A DNA stretch of 64,000 nt, taken from contig CM041465.1 in assembly GCA_023213395.1 (NCBI GenBank), forward strand, positions 41,919,741-41,983,740, read 5' to 3'. Position numbers and translations under genes: made by a program. The stretch comes from Cycas panzhihuaensis. Its lineage: Eukaryota > Cycadophyta. This document shows positions 10,887-22,919 of this stretch, one piece after another. How positions within the stretch are numbered: position 1 is the stretch's first letter; each line of letters begins with the position of its first letter. Under the pieces are notes generated by a model. It made no database searches. It worked only from the letters and a program-made list of their open reading frames with translations, and was not told the DNA's origin.

Positions 10887-11522
10887 CTTGTAGCATCCCT
10901 TTGAGGTTGCATGTTAATTCCATAAACAAATAATACTAGAAACACTCAAGTACTACCAATTATTAAAAGACACAAGCAACAGAGTACTAGCAACAACTCC
11001 CTATTGCATTAAAAGGAAAAAGTACTAGAAGCATAGCAAATATGGCAATATACAAAGGAATTGAAATAATAATGAATATAATAACTCACAATACAATGAA
11101 CTAATGTTCATCGATGCAACATGTCTTGATTACAAAGCATTCATAAGATAGTAAAATGTTTATTACAACTTTTATCTCTCTTTGAGGAAACGGGGCCTCA
11201 AAATCTAGTGCCTCCTTCTAAGGAAGAGAAGAGAAAAAAACTCTAAAAGCTGAACTTCCAAATGACCCTTTTACTCTTTATATATGGGTATATGGGTGCA
11301 CATGCAAATCATTAATTATTTTAGGCTAAGGTCTTCCTTAAAAAATAACTTAAAGTTAAATTGGCCTCCAATAGTTTGTGTTTATCCCTGCAAACTTAAA
11401 TTTACTATAACTTTCGCATACGATGTCTATTTGGGGCTCACAACCACTAATTTCAAAGCAAATGAGAAGCTCCACTCCATGGCCATAATTGTGAAATAAT
11501 TAACATCTCCTATTTTTATAAG

Positions 11523-11735
11523 TGATAGAAGAATTCATGTTGATTTCAGTAATTCTCATTTATCTTTTGTAATGTAATGTATATTTGTAATTTCAAAGTC
11601 ACGTCAATAAGTTAGTACGTGATATTGGTATTAATCTCATAAATGTGTTAAGTCATAACTTAAAGTTGTGAGCCTAGGTATGTGGCGCCTACTATGCTCA
11701 CAATGCATTGTAACATTAATATGAGTTGATCATAT
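11523..11735 (+). repeat. TE3 5' LTR, first part
   Basis: It starts TGATAGAAGAATT and aligns to 39386-39598 of the 3' LTR. It stops at GATCATAT where TE4 entered and resumes at 28666. Confidence 0.85.
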
Positions 11736-12015
11736 TGTCAAAAAAAGAGGATAAGATATGGACACATAGCACACATTACATGCACAAAGGACAAGAAATG
11801 ACTATGCGCTAATGAATCACAACTTTCCAGGTTTCTCATTGAATCAAATAAGCAAAATATCACATATTTGTAGATTACAATGTTCTAAACATAGGAAGGT
11901 AGTTTTAACCACTTTATAATGGTAAATTAATCGTTCCCTCAAAATATGGTAAGCTCTAAACTCCCTTATTTAATATCTCAAGTATCTTTGACTTCTACTA
12001 ATGACTTTATTAATA
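11736..12015 (-). repeat. TE4 3' LTR, distal part
   Basis: It matches the first 280 or so bases of 28281-28665 on the plus strand, up to TTTATTAAT, where the TE5/TE6 insertion begins. Confidence 0.85.
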
Positions 12016-12334
12016 CTGGTGCAGACTGTAAATAGTCTGTAAGTGTCGATAGGCAGCCCTATGAGAGCTAAAAGGCTGTGTTTTTCAAACTGGCAGATCA
12101 AACACAGGTCAGCAACACAATAGGCAGGAATATTCACAACTACTGGAATCTGGAATGAGCTGGCTATATGTTGTGGAGACAATTGTATATTCTATCTTGA
12201 GTCTTTACATAATTGAATTTAAATTCTGTTAGTTGCCACGCGCCCGCAAAATGTTCTTTTCTGAATTCAAATTGTTCTTTGCCACGTTTCTTCTTTTTCT
12301 TTTTTTGTTTTTCTTGTTTTTAAAGGGGAGTTTA

Positions 12335-12920
12335 TGTAACATTCCAAAATATGGTCAAAACTATACCTTACGACCATTCAAATCAAAGGTCTTTGAACGA
12401 GGATTCCAACGGTTCAGACGAAAGTTAATTTTGACATCTATATCAGAAGTTATGACCGTTTAAAGTTAGCCTTCCAATTTTTGGAGAAGTTCTAGCCAAC
12501 TTCTATTTGAGCAATATTAAGAAGAATATCACCCAGTCTAGCCGACTTCTAATTGAAGTATTTTAATCGGTATAAATAGGAAGTTTGGGCCGCATCCCAA
12601 ACCATCATTCAGAGGTTCTTTTGGTTACGCATTTTCGGTTCTAGCGTTGCAATTAGCTCACCCATTTGGGGGCTGTAGTTTGGAAGGTTCCTCACCTCAA
12701 AGAGGGAAGCTCACTTCTTCATGAAAGACTAGTATTTTGTTGTAATTTCGCTCTATTTGGGTATTATTTGACAATAAAGATTATTATTTACTTCTGTGAA
12801 TTCTGTATTTCCTATTCCTTGTTCATTTTCTTATTGAATAGCATCTAGTTATTGCTTTTTGTGGATTATTACCTATACTTTTGAGGAAAATTGCTGTAAC
12901 AGTAGAACTAAATCACTACA
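12335..12920 (+). repeat. TE6 5' LTR
   Basis: TGTAACATTCC...AATCACTACA. A clear TATA box TATAAATAGG lies at 12571-12580, in the expected place upstream of the presumed R region. Confidence 0.9.
12571..12580 (+). promoter_or_regulatory. TE6 LTR TATA box
   Basis: TATAAATAGG, kept in both LTRs (second copy at 14885). It is the likely core promoter of the element. Confidence 0.6.
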
Positions 12921-12999
12921 ACTGGTATCAGAGCTTCGTTTCGAAGGGAAAGGGCAAAGGTAAAAGCTCAAAAAGGTCGATTCAATATTAAAACATGTT

Positions 13000-13323
13000 C
13001 TAAAGAAATTTGTGTTGGTTTTCTTTGACAATATCTTGATCTATAGCAAAACATGGGAAGAACACTTGGAACATATAAAGGCAACTCTGCTCATTCTTGA
13101 GAAAGTGCAATTGTTCGTAAATAAGAAAAAGTGCTCTTTTGCAAAGGAGACGTTCGTAAAGATGTTTGACCTTTTTGAGCCCAATGAAGGCATTGATGCA
13201 AGAGAATGGGTAGAATGGGTTGAAGCTCAAAATCAATTCATAGGAGGTACAAAATTTGATGATTATCGGGTAGACTTAGAATTGCTCTTGGGAAAAAAAG
13301 CTTCTGATTGGTTCAATAATTGA
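13000..13323 (+). pseudogene. TE6 chimeric ORF: gypsy RT scrap fused to gag-like
   Basis: From about 13010 the frame reads VFFDNILIYSKTWEEHLEHI, then QLFVNKKKCSFAKE. This is the gypsy RT palm, in which FDD is now FDN. The same frame continues into FDLFEPNEGIDAREWVEWV and KKASDWFNN, similar to a gypsy gag domain (EWVEW..A....F). Gag normally precedes RT, so the order is inverted and the fusion secondary. No protease or integrase is seen. Confidence 0.65.
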
Positions 13324-13384
13324 TCCAACCAATCAATAGGATACACCGATTGGTTTTAGTTTCAATGTAGATTTATCAAAACAT

Positions 13385-13690
13385 TTGGACAACAACAAAA
13401 AGATCATCAAACCCACGAGCAAGGTGAGGGTACCAAAGCAACCAGACAAAGGGGCAGAAGTAGAAGAAGAAGGAGAAGAAGCAAAGATTTTTCAAGAGCT
13501 AAAACAAGAGCCATCACAAAGAGAACAACGTGACTACATAAAATACTTGAAGCAAGCTCAAGCGCCAAAAGAATCTCAAGTTAATATCAGAGAAGAAATC
13601 GAAAGTGAAGTTACACAGGGGCACCACAAAGACAAGGAAGAACAAGTCGATTTTGAAGAAAAATCACAAAAAACTTCATGCAAGGTACTC
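13385..13690 (+). CDS. TE6 charged ORF, function unknown
   Basis: About 100 codons rich in Lys, Glu and Gln (VPKQPDKGAEVEEEGEEAK, EPSQREQRDYIKYLKQAQ) form the front of a 229-codon open frame. The rest (from about 13690) has a hydrophobic, low-complexity composition unlike the front and may not be coding. I cannot name a family. It could be a gag tail. Confidence 0.3.
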
Positions 13691-14648
13691 ATTGATCTTG
13701 TGTTGCACATGCACATCTCTTTTGGTAGAATTATTTGTCCTCTCTCTTTTCTTTGCTCAGTAGTTGTAGCAAAATTTTCTTTTCTAAATCCCATAGTTAG
13801 CCATAACCATAATCTCCTTAACTTTAGTTTTTTCGTAGGTCAAATCCCAATCCCTCTTTGTAACCTTAGTTCATCCCTTTACTTACATACTTTTTCACCC
13901 CTTATAGATCATCCTCAACAGGATACTCTACAACTCCACTATGTTCGTCACGTTTCATCTCTTAGTATTACCCCTTACAAAACCCCACACGACTTTTCCC
14001 ACCCCTTCAATTTCATACCATTAATATTGTTTTTTCTTGTTAAATCTTTTCTTTTGTCTAAATACCATTCCTAAAAATCTACTAAAACCCTTTTTTTCAT
14101 TAAGAACGTCTATTGTTGATTCCTCGTCCATCCTTCTCTCCCAAAAAGTGTTGTGGTCGAACAAAACCTACACAAATTTTCATCCCCATCCAAGGCATAT
14201 TCCAAAATCTATCCCTTCTTCCTATACCTTCAAAGCTATGCTTGATCTCAGTTCACAATTCCTCCTTTACTTTCTTTCACAATAAGCAATCACCAATCCA
14301 TGACTCTCACGATCAATTCTTTTCTCGAAGCCTTCACGTCTTTTTCCAAGATCCACCCCATCTGAAAACAAAATGTGCAAATTCAAGGCAATACCAAGAC
14401 AAGATATTTAAGATACTTCATAGGTCCCAGGATCCTTCCGATTCAGAACAAGACACAACATGTACCTGGCCCCAAGAACAAACATCAGTGAATTCAGGAC
14501 GCCTGCTAGCAAAGCTCCATAAAAGACGCAAGGTCAAACCAAATCTTCAACCTACAAGATCTAGCAGGAGGTGGTTGGAAGATTAGATCGAGCTACAAGC
14601 ATTTCTCAATACTTTGGGGGCGAAGTATTATTTTAAGGGGAGGGGAAT

Positions 14649-15235
14649 TGTAGGATTCCAAAATAGAGTCAAAACTATACCTTATGACCATTCAAATCAA
14701 AGGTCTTTGAATGAGGATTCCAACGATTCAAACGAAAATTAATTCTGACATCTAGATCAAAAGTTATAACCATTTAAATTTAGCTTGCTAGTTTTTGAAA
14801 AAATTATGGCCAGCTTCTATTTGAGTAGTATTAAGAAGAATATCACCCAGTCTAGCCGATTTCTAATTCAAGTATTTTGATCGCTATAAATAGGAAGTTT
14901 GGGCCGCATCCCAAACCATCATTTGGATGGTTCTTTTGGTTGCGCATTTTTGGTTCTAGGGCTGCAATTAACTCACCGATTTGAGGGCTACAGTTTGGAG
15001 GGTTCCTTGCCTCGAAGAGGGAAGCTCACTTCTTCAAGAAAGACTAGTATTTTGTTGTAATTTCGCTCTATTTTGGTATTATTTGATAATAAAGATTATT
15101 ATTTACTTCTGTGGATTCTATAATTTCTATTCCTTGTTCATTTTCTTGTTGAATAGCATCTAGTTATTGTTTTTTGTGGATTATTACCTGTATTTTTTAA
15201 GAAAATCGCTATAAAAGTATAACTAAATCGCTATA
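14649..15235 (+). repeat. TE6 3' LTR
   Basis: TGTAGGATTCC...AATCGCTATA. TATAAATA lies at 14885-14892. The terminal CA has become TA. Confidence 0.9.
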
Positions 15236-15296
15236 GTTTATACTGCCCCTAAGAGTGGAGAGAATCCTCGCCCCCAAGTTATCTGAGAGCACTATC

Positions 15297-15429
15297 GACG
15301 CAAACATTGACCAAGAATATTCTAACTAGAAATATTCTCTCTAAGAATATCCTATGTGAGAAAATATTCTAATAAAATTACACATGAACTTAAATGAACA
15401 TGAAATGGGAATACACATTATTTCTAACA
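15297..15429 (-). repeat. TE4 3' LTR, proximal part
   Basis: ACATTGACCAAGAATATTC through ATTATTTCTAACA resumes the LTR after the insertion and ends against the PPT. Confidence 0.85.
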
Positions 15430-15435
15430 CCCTCC

Positions 15436-16080
15436 AATAATGTTCAGTTTATTTTCTCTCATAAACATCAATGTCCTAAATCTCTCAAATCTCTCATGAC
15501 TCAAGGCTTTGGTGAAAATATCTGCAATTAATCATTTGTATTATAATAGATCAACTCAACTACGCCATTCTCCACTTGCGCTCGAATAAAGTGATGGTGT
15601 ATTTCCACATACTTGGTTCTAGCGTGGAAAACCGGATTCTTCGACAGTTGAATGATGCCTTGATTATCGCAAAATAATAGAGTAGGCCCATCTTGAACAA
15701 GACTAAAGTGATCAAGAAGTCCTCTTAAGTCAAATGGCTTCACAGGTTGTTATAACTGCAACTTTATATTCAACCTCCATGAAAGATAAAAAAACTATTT
15801 ATTATAATTTGCTACTCCATGAGATCAAACCATAACTAACTGCAAATGCATATCCTGATGTAGATCTTCTCTTATCAACATCTCTTGCCCACTCTAAGCC
15901 AATGAAGCCCTGTAATATGAATTTAGAAGATTTCTAAAACAACAGTCCAAACTGAACAGTTCCGTGAACATATCTTAGAATGTGTTTTGCTACTTTCCAA
16001 TGTGTGGTGAATGGAGCACTCATGTATCATGATACAACACCAACAACAAAACTCAAATAAAGTCTAGTGTTAGTCAAATA
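15436..16080 (-). pseudogene. TE4 RNase H
   Basis: 15528-15743 encodes LLFCDNQGIIQLSKNPVFHA and RTKYVEIHHHFIRAQVENG, the copia RNase H tail. Upstream fragments (GFIGLEWARDVDKRRSTSGY-like in changing frames near 15850-15910) are its N-terminal part. Many stops. Confidence 0.75.
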
Positions 16081-16885
16081 TATGACTTCCCACTAGTTGG
16101 CTATATAGAGTTTTATCTATTGTTTTATCACCAAGTTCCTATACCAATTTAAGACCAGCTTCCATGGGTATAGCAGCCGATTTACAATTCTCCATATGGA
16201 AGCATCTCAACAAATCATAAGCATATTTTAACTGAGATACAAAGATATGATCACCCTTTTGCCAAATTTCCATCCCAAGGTAGAACTATAAAAGTCCAAG
16301 ATCAATCATTTCAAAAGCTTTTGATAATTGTTTTTTGAGTGTGCTGATCTTTTTAGCATTACAACCAGTCAAAATAAGGTTATCAACATACAAAGCTACA
16401 ATTAGGATTTGATCATCCTCATGTAAATACATACAAACTGTGATCTGATTCACGTCTTCTGAACTCAAAAGATGAAATAATCATCAATGCGTGAGTACAT
16501 GAGTACCATGCCCTTGGTGCTTGTTTAAACCCATACAGAGCTTTCTTCAATCTACAAACAAGCTACTCACCTTCAACTTTCTCAAACCCTTCAGGTTGTT
16601 TCATGTAGACTTCTTCATCTAGAATGCATTCTTCATGTCCATTTAATAAAGTTTCCAACCAAGTTGAGCTGCAAGAGAAATTAGCATCCGAATAGTGGCC
16701 ATTTTCACTACAGGTGCAAAAGTCTCTTCAAAATCAATTTTGGGTGTATAAGCATAGCCTTTTGCAACAAGTCGAGCCTTGTATCTTTTTATAGCACCAT
16801 CAAATTGATACTTAACTTGATACAACCATCTGCAACCAATTACCTTTTCATCTGGAGGTAACTCAACAAGACCCCCAAGTATCAT
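16081..16885 (-). pseudogene. TE4 reverse transcriptase, YVDN variant
   Basis: 16643-16885 has [20 protein letters not shown] and EETFAPVVKMATIRMLISLA. 16286-16468 has ILIVALYVDNLILTGCNAKK. The second Asp of YVDD is Asn here, which should abolish polymerase activity. Frameshifts separate the pieces. Confidence 0.82.
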
Positions 16886-17570
16886 TCTTCATAATGGAGT
16901 CATACTCTTCCTTCATGGCTACTTGCCAATGAGCCATGTCTTTGGCTTCATGGAATGTTTGTGGCTCATTAATACTTAAGATTTTTGTCATCAAAGCAAG
17001 ATTGGTTTTGTTCCTTGTTTGAATTTCTGAATCAAGATTCACATCTCTAGAATCCTTAATGATTTGCAAATACCACTTTGGTGATTTCTTTTGAGAAGGA
17101 ATAGGAATAGTAGAAGAGGGAGGAACAAAAGAAGTGGAAGCTTGACTATGATCAGTCTTTTTACTTTCCTCACCCTCTCTAATTTATTTTCCTTTATGCT
17201 TTTCATCTTCTCCTATGGATACAATAAGCTAATCATCATCATCAGTTTCTTGAAACAAAACATCTCTACTAAGAATAATCCTTTTCTCAGAGAGACTCCA
17301 AAGCCTATATGCTTTTGATGTCATGCTATACCCTACAAGAATATATTTTGTACTCTTGTCATCAAGTTTGTGCCTTCTTTCATCAGGCACATGTACATAT
17401 GCAATATATCCAAAAATACAAAGATGTGCAGCAGCAGGTTTTAGACTAGTCCAAGCCTCTTCAGGAGTTGCATTTCAAACTGCCTTAGTAGAACTTATGT
17501 TCAACAAGTACGTTGTTGTAGTAACAGCTTCTCCCCAATGTCCCTTAGGAACATCTCTTGCTTTCATCAT
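16863..17570 (-). pseudogene. TE4 integrase C-terminus and linker
   Basis: 17320-17570 on the minus strand carries the tail block (TPEEAWTSLKPAAAHLCIFG-like, then a GYSMTSKAY-like stretch). 16863-17069 has FHEAKDMAHWQVAMKEEYDS and IMKNDTW, the RT entry. Several stops. Confidence 0.7.
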
Positions 17571-18049
17571 ATATCATGCCATTTCAAGGATGGTATGATT
17601 CTTTCTCTCTGCAACGCCACTTTGTTTTAGAGTATATGCAATTATAAGTTGATGTTGTATGCCATGACTTTTACAAAAAATGACGAATTCAATAGATAAA
17701 TATTCACCTCCGCTATCACTCCTCAAGACCTTAATCTTTCTATCAGAAAGATTTTTAGCTTCGACCTTGAATTCTTTAAACTTTGTAAAAACATCTAACT
17801 TGTGTTTGAGGAGATACACCCAACATCTTCTTGTAAAATCATCAATAAATGTGATGAAGTATTGTGCTCCTCCATATGAAAGATGGTGAAATTAACCCAC
17901 ATAAGTCAGAGTGTACTAACTCTAACTTCTCCTTAGCTCGGCACATAGATTTCTAGAATAGTTCTCTATGCTACTTCCTAAGTGGACATACTTCACAAAC
18001 TTTGTCAATTTTCTTGATTGATGGCAAATCATTCACCATACTCAATCTA
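17571..18049 (-). pseudogene. TE4 integrase core, 3' of TE7
   Basis: 17574-17819 has [18 protein letters not shown] and [18 protein letters not shown], so the second Asp and the Glu of DD35E remain. RLSMVNDLPSIKKIDKVCEV upstream carries the HHCC cysteines. The GAG-pre-integrase half lies across TE7 at 25890. Confidence 0.78.
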
Positions 18050-18054
18050 TACAT

Positions 18055-18422
18055 TGTGACGATGTTAATGTCACATGGTCATTTCATAAAGTTAAAATTA
18101 GATAAAGTCACTTTTATGTTTATAACTTTAGGATAAGGTGACTATGCTTAAGTCACTTAAATGAAATGACATAAAGTTCATTTCATTGTAATTTTATGTA
18201 ATCTCATTTGAATGTCATTGGGAGGGAAAACTCAAATTCTAAACCCTGATGAGCATTCTCATTATATAAGTTGAAATTACATGGAGAGTGATCATATTCT
18301 ACACTTCTCCTCTTTGAGCTCAAGCTATTAGCATTTCTCTTGTTGAGTACATTGTACTTGTCTCCACTATTTGCCATTGTGTAGTGTTAGTGCACTAGAT
18401 CCCTAGATCCATTCCCTCAACA
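18055..18422 (+). repeat. TE7 5' LTR
   Basis: 368 bp. A TATATAA motif lies at 18263-18269. It carries a segment (GTTGAAATTACATGGAGAG..) absent from the 3' LTR. Confidence 0.92.
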
Positions 18423-18437
18423 AGTGATATCAGACCC

Positions 18438-20559
18438 ATTGGGTGGATCTTAGTGCGACACTCACTTGCAAGGAGATTTCAAGCTATGTTCTCCTCTTCT
18501 TCACCATTCATGTGAAGTGAAGAGTTGAAATTTTTTTAAAACTCTTTTTATAGCAGATTTTTAGTACAAAATTGTATGTTGTTGTACTATTTTATTTCTG
18601 CAGATAAGAGGAAGGAGTGTGGCTACCTAAAAGCAGCCTATTTACAGGTCTAAAAAGAGCACAAGAATTGCTCATATTATAGCAATTTTCAGCCATCTTT
18701 TTAGCCCCAAATCTGACATTTTTGACTTATTTTTTGCCCATTTTTGTAATAAAAATCAGATTTTCAGGTTGCATCAGTGATTTTCACTTATTAGAAGCAG
18801 ATTTTGAAGTAAAAATTCAAATCGTACGGACGTTGTACGGACTATACGGAATTTCATACAACAGTACGGTCAAAAAATCAAAGTGCTCATAATCGCACAA
18901 AATTTTACCAGTAGGTACGTTTTGACATCCTAAGCACTTTTGTCTACTGGAGCAACACGAGATTTTGAAGTTAAAGTGGTCAAACAACCTATTTTATGCA
19001 GCCACCTTCTAAATTTAAAAATCTCAGATCTAGAAAAATCTGAGGAGTTTTTTCCTGTTGTAATACATGTTTTTGGACCTCTTCATCCCGATCTATCATT
19101 TGGGATAGGTCTTGCATGAATCCGATGCTCTGTTGAAAAGTTATGAGCATTTTTGGGTTTTCTAGTACATTTTGGCCACGAACTAAAACAGGTCTTTTTA
19201 CCTGTTTTTTATAAGATTTTTCAAAAGATTTTGTATATTTGTTAAGTGCAAGTGAAAGGCAACAAATTTGGAAATTTTTAATTTTTTCAAAAAATTTTTA
19301 AATTTGTGCCATATAGCGATACAATAGACAGTACAGTCTGTCCAACAGCAAACTTAACTTGTTGAAAATTTGATTTTTCAATGTACATTGTATTTCTGAA
19401 ATTTTTAGTTTTTTTTTTCTCTTTCATTTAAAAAAAATAAAAAATTTTTAAAAAAAATTATTATTGTATGTAAGAGGTTTTTTTAAGACATTTATAGCCT
19501 TTTTGGCTTTTAGAGGCCTATTTTGGCCATTTTGTAAAATGAACAAGACACTTAAATATTTTTTACTAGCCAATCATCTGAATCGGAGCAATATCCAATG
19601 ATTTGGCACATCATGTGTATGATTTTAATGGTTGCATGCACTTGGAGACCTCATTGAGTATCACTTGGGCACATAGAGTGCCATTTAGGCACTAGGTGGA
19701 CACATCATCACTACACTTGGACACGACAACAACACTTAAGTGGAGCATTTACATTCAATTTTCAGTCATTTTTACATGTCATTCGAAAACAAGAGCACTT
19801 TCCTTAAAATCAACTCATCTCAACGACTTTATACCGCCAGTTCTTGACTTGTGCGCATACTCGCCTAGGTTGAAATAGACCAAGGTTGGCCGAAGTCCAG
19901 GCCTTGAGGGAGGTGTGAGTTTCATACTGGGTCTGGTCATAACCAATATAGTGGTGGAGGGACAAGTTAACCATACCTACGACCTCTAATCATGGATTAT
20001 CTTGATAACCATCCAGAAAAACTGAAAACCCTTAATCAAGATAATTAATTTAGTTGGGCCAATATCCGTCATAGCTGTGGGACATGCACGTACTTCTCTT
20101 CAAAGAGTATATCGTTGCCCATTGGTGAACAGGGTGAGGACCGACAGTACCTGGGCTCCACGTCTACTTGGATTTCATCACCAAGAAATAGTGTGGGTAT
20201 CGCAGGTGAATGCCATTAATTACATATACTAGAAGCCCCTCTAGGCATCGACACCTCACCTACTTTGGACACAAGTTAGAGGTTTGGGTTTGTTACACAT
20301 CCCACATCACTTTGGTTATCAATTGTGTGCACCCACATGCCGACTTCTATATAGGCCTTCTCACTTATCTTGATTAGATCACTTACATCACATACTTATT
20401 TGTGATCTCTTTGCTTCCACATCTTACATTGTATTACTTGATTATTCCCTGTTGCGTCAGGTACACCTGTCACAAGCGTCAGTGACTCCACCTTCTTCTA
20501 CTTAGTGCATTTTCATACACGTTTATATATATCACTCTTATTCATCTTTTCACACCACC
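18438..20559 (+). other. TE7 untranslated leader
   Basis: 2.1 kb between the PBS and the gag ATG without a coding frame. GTACGG motifs cluster at 18822-18870. A poly-A/T-rich zone lies at 19380-19480. Confidence 0.55.
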
Positions 20560-21480
20560 ATGTCGACCAACTTCAAGCAAAATGCGAATTGTACGCTAAA
20601 GGGGAAGGAGAACTGGGATCTATGGTTCACAGGAGTCAATAATGTAGCCAAGTATGAGGGACTCTGGCTGGACCACTTGGAGTCAACCCTGATAGTACCT
20701 GCTACCGACACCACACCACAAAGTGGTGGCACACCTCCAACTCCTCCAGCTTATAATCTGCAACGACAACAGTGGATCATTGAAGACCAAAAGATCAGAG
20801 CAAGGATCCTACTAGTTACAGATTACTCCTTGCACAACCTGATCGATGACACGCAAAGACGACATCGCTTCAAGGTCCTCGAAGTCCTCAAAAGAAACTT
20901 CGATACTCAATCAAACTTGGAGTTTGTTCATATTGTATTGAAGATGAACAAGATGCGAATGCAGAAAGGGCGAGCACATGAAACCATCAATGTTCTTTGT
21001 CCCATTAAATAGGCCATTGACAAGGATTTTAAGACCCAATGCATAACTTGGGCCTTCCTAATTCAGTCAAGTCTACATGTTCCTGATTATAAGAACCTGC
21101 TAGGAAATCTTCAAATCATCGGCACATCAAGACCCTCAAGTTCGAAGCGTTAGCTGAGAAGTTTATTGAACATGACAAGACCTTCGCTACCAGCTTCCCA
21201 CTTTCAGATTCAACTCCTAATGCAGCGTTTGAAGATGACATGGACGAGGACGTAGACTACACCAAACAACAAGGTCAATCTTCACGTGGAGGAAGAAGAG
21301 GTCGCGGAAGAGGTAGGGGAAAGCAATAGGGACAACAGCAGAGGCAACAACAAGGTCAACAGCAAAACAATAGTCAAAAGATCGTCAATCAGAGACAGTC
21401 AAACAACAATGCTCCCACGTGTCAAAGGTGTAACAGGAAAGGACACTTTGCAAAAGATTGCCGCATTGACTACAACAAAT
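20560..21480 (+). pseudogene. TE7 gag
   Basis: ATG at 20560 opens MSTNFKQNANCTLKGKENWD, with LWFTGVNNVAKYEGLW as the copia gag start and RFKVLEVLKRNFDTQSNLEF as the central helix. A stop follows CPIK at 21012. The frame resumes with a CCHC knuckle CQRCNRKGHFAKDC near 21425-21466, preceded by an Arg/Gly-rich and Gln-rich stretch. It is broken by one stop and shifts. Confidence 0.85.
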
Positions 21481-22370
21481 TGCCTCATCATCAACAACAG
21501 CAACATCAACATCGAGCCCACAATGTTGATGAGAGTCATGATGACTTATTTGTAGGGGCAAATCTCATTGAGCCATGTATTCAACAAAGCAAGGAAGCAT
21601 CCACTTCATCTGTTGCTTCTAGACCTAAGAGGTACATCGAGGCACATTGTGGCACAACCATTTGTCAGCTTGATTCACCACTACCTCGACCTCTTGGACA
21701 GTGCAACATCGCATCAACATCATCATCAGACTGGGTTATAGACACAGGAGCTACCCAACACATGACTTGTCACCGGGACTTCTTCCAGGATTTTGATTCA
21801 GAGGTCACCGAAGTAGTACACATGGCCGATGAGTCGACACAACCTGTTCAAAGCATGGGCTCCATATGCCTAAAGCTCCCAGGCCTGCCCAATTTTACTT
21901 TAAAAGATGTCTTGTATATTCCCTATCTCAAACAAAACCTTTTGTCGTCATCCACACTTGTCTCCCGTGGATTCGACCTTAGTGTCACAGCTAATGATCA
22001 AGTTCTTAGTGTTATTCACCCGCCTTCATGTTCTGTGGTAATGACTGGGAAACTTGAAGGTAAGCTATGTAGACTGACTGGAACCACATTGTCTTCTTCT
22101 GCATACCAAGTTGTTGCCCCCATCTATGTCGAAGAAGAACTTACATATAATGTCACATTGACTCATTCCAAACTATCCCCAGAAGCTCTCTAGCATGCTC
22201 GCATGGGGCACGTCAAACTTGATTGACTTAAGGAAATCTCCCATTCCACCTGTGTTTGCCTGCATTTTCCTCTAAGCCATTCAAATGTGAAGCTTGCATT
22301 ATTGCCAAATCTCACCAATAGCCATTTCCCCAGAGTCAATGGAAAGCCAGCCAACCTCTTGAATTAGTAC
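21481..22370 (+). pseudogene. TE7 protease and GAG-pre-integrase
   Basis: WVIDTGATQHMTCHRDFF (about 21731) is the copia protease active site with DTG intact. NFTLKDVLYIPYLKQNLLSS follows. The zinc-finger half (FKCEACIIAKSHQ) near 22285-22320 lies beyond a stop at 22191. Confidence 0.85.
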
Positions 22371-22382
22371 ACTCAGACATCT

Positions 22383-22919
22383 GTGTGCCTATGCCATCCC
22401 TTCTCTCACAGGTACTACATTACATTTATTGATGACTTCACTCGAAAGGTATGGGTGACCTTTCTGAAATCAAAAGATGAAGCATTCACAGTATTCAAGG
22501 CATTCAAGACTCTCACTGAGAAGGAATCTGGATATCAACTGAAGTGTCTCAGGACTGGCAATGGTGGCGAATACACTTCAAATGAATTCGAAGACTTCTT
22601 GTGTCACCAGGGGATCAAGCATCAAACAACTATTGCAGGTACCCCTCAGCAGAATGGTGTTGCTGAAAGGGCTAATAGAACCATAATGAATATGGCACGA
22701 GCTATGCTCGTCTTCAAGAATGTACCTGCATATCTTTGGGCTGAAGCTATTTATACTGCAGCTCATCGCATGAACAACATAAGTCCATCAAGCTCGACCC
22801 ATCTCCAAATGAACGATGGACAGGCGGACCCCACCACAATCACTTCAAAATTTTTGGCTCTACTTGTTATGCTCACATTCTTGATGAGCATAGAAATAAG
22901 CTCCAACTGTGAGCTTTAA
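22383..22919 (+). pseudogene. TE7 integrase core
   Basis: [20 protein letters not shown] opens the rve core. CLRTGNGGEYTSNEFED has Gly where the second catalytic Asp belongs (normally RSDNGGEY). AGTPQQNGVAERANRTIMNM keeps the Glu. AYLWAEAIYTAAHRMNNISP follows. The first Asp block lies just upstream as VHSDICVP. Loss of the second Asp makes it inactive. Confidence 0.87.

Larger units (their letters stand above)
2096..11522 (-). mobile_element. TE1: gypsy-like LTR element, first unit of a tandem
   Basis: Minus-strand element. One LTR spans 2096-3415. The other starts at 10889 (plus-strand TGTAGC) and continues to 11522, resuming at 39862-39901 after the TE3 insertion. The PBS is at 10875-10886, adjoining the 10889 LTR, and reads TGGTATCGGAGC on the minus strand. 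The PPT, a G-rich run read on the minus strand, abuts the 3415 LTR at 3416-3430. LTR similarity includes the shared blocks around 2460/11283 and 3340/11490. The internal region keeps only gag-like and protease-like remnants; RT and integrase are not seen. TE2 is inserted at 4275-9484. Confidence 0.7.
12335..15235 (+). mobile_element. TE6: short non-autonomous gypsy-like element
   Basis: LTRs at 12335-12920 (586 bp) and 14649-15235 (587 bp) are flanked by GTTTA on both sides (12330-12334, 15236-15240). The PBS ACTGGTATCAGAGC starts at 12921. The PPT AAGGGGAGGGGAAT ends at 14648. The internal region is only 1.7 kb and holds an RT scrap joined to a gag-like stretch. It must depend on partner elements. 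Confidence 0.88.
12016..15296 (-). mobile_element. TE5: gypsy-like fragment in TE4 LTR
   Basis: About 375 bp in two parts (12016-12334 and 15241-15296) interrupt the TE4 LTR and host TE6. On the minus strand YCVADLCLICQFEKHSLLAL followed by GLPIDT resembles the CxxC zinc half of a gypsy integrase. The termini and a target duplication were not resolved. Confidence 0.35.
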
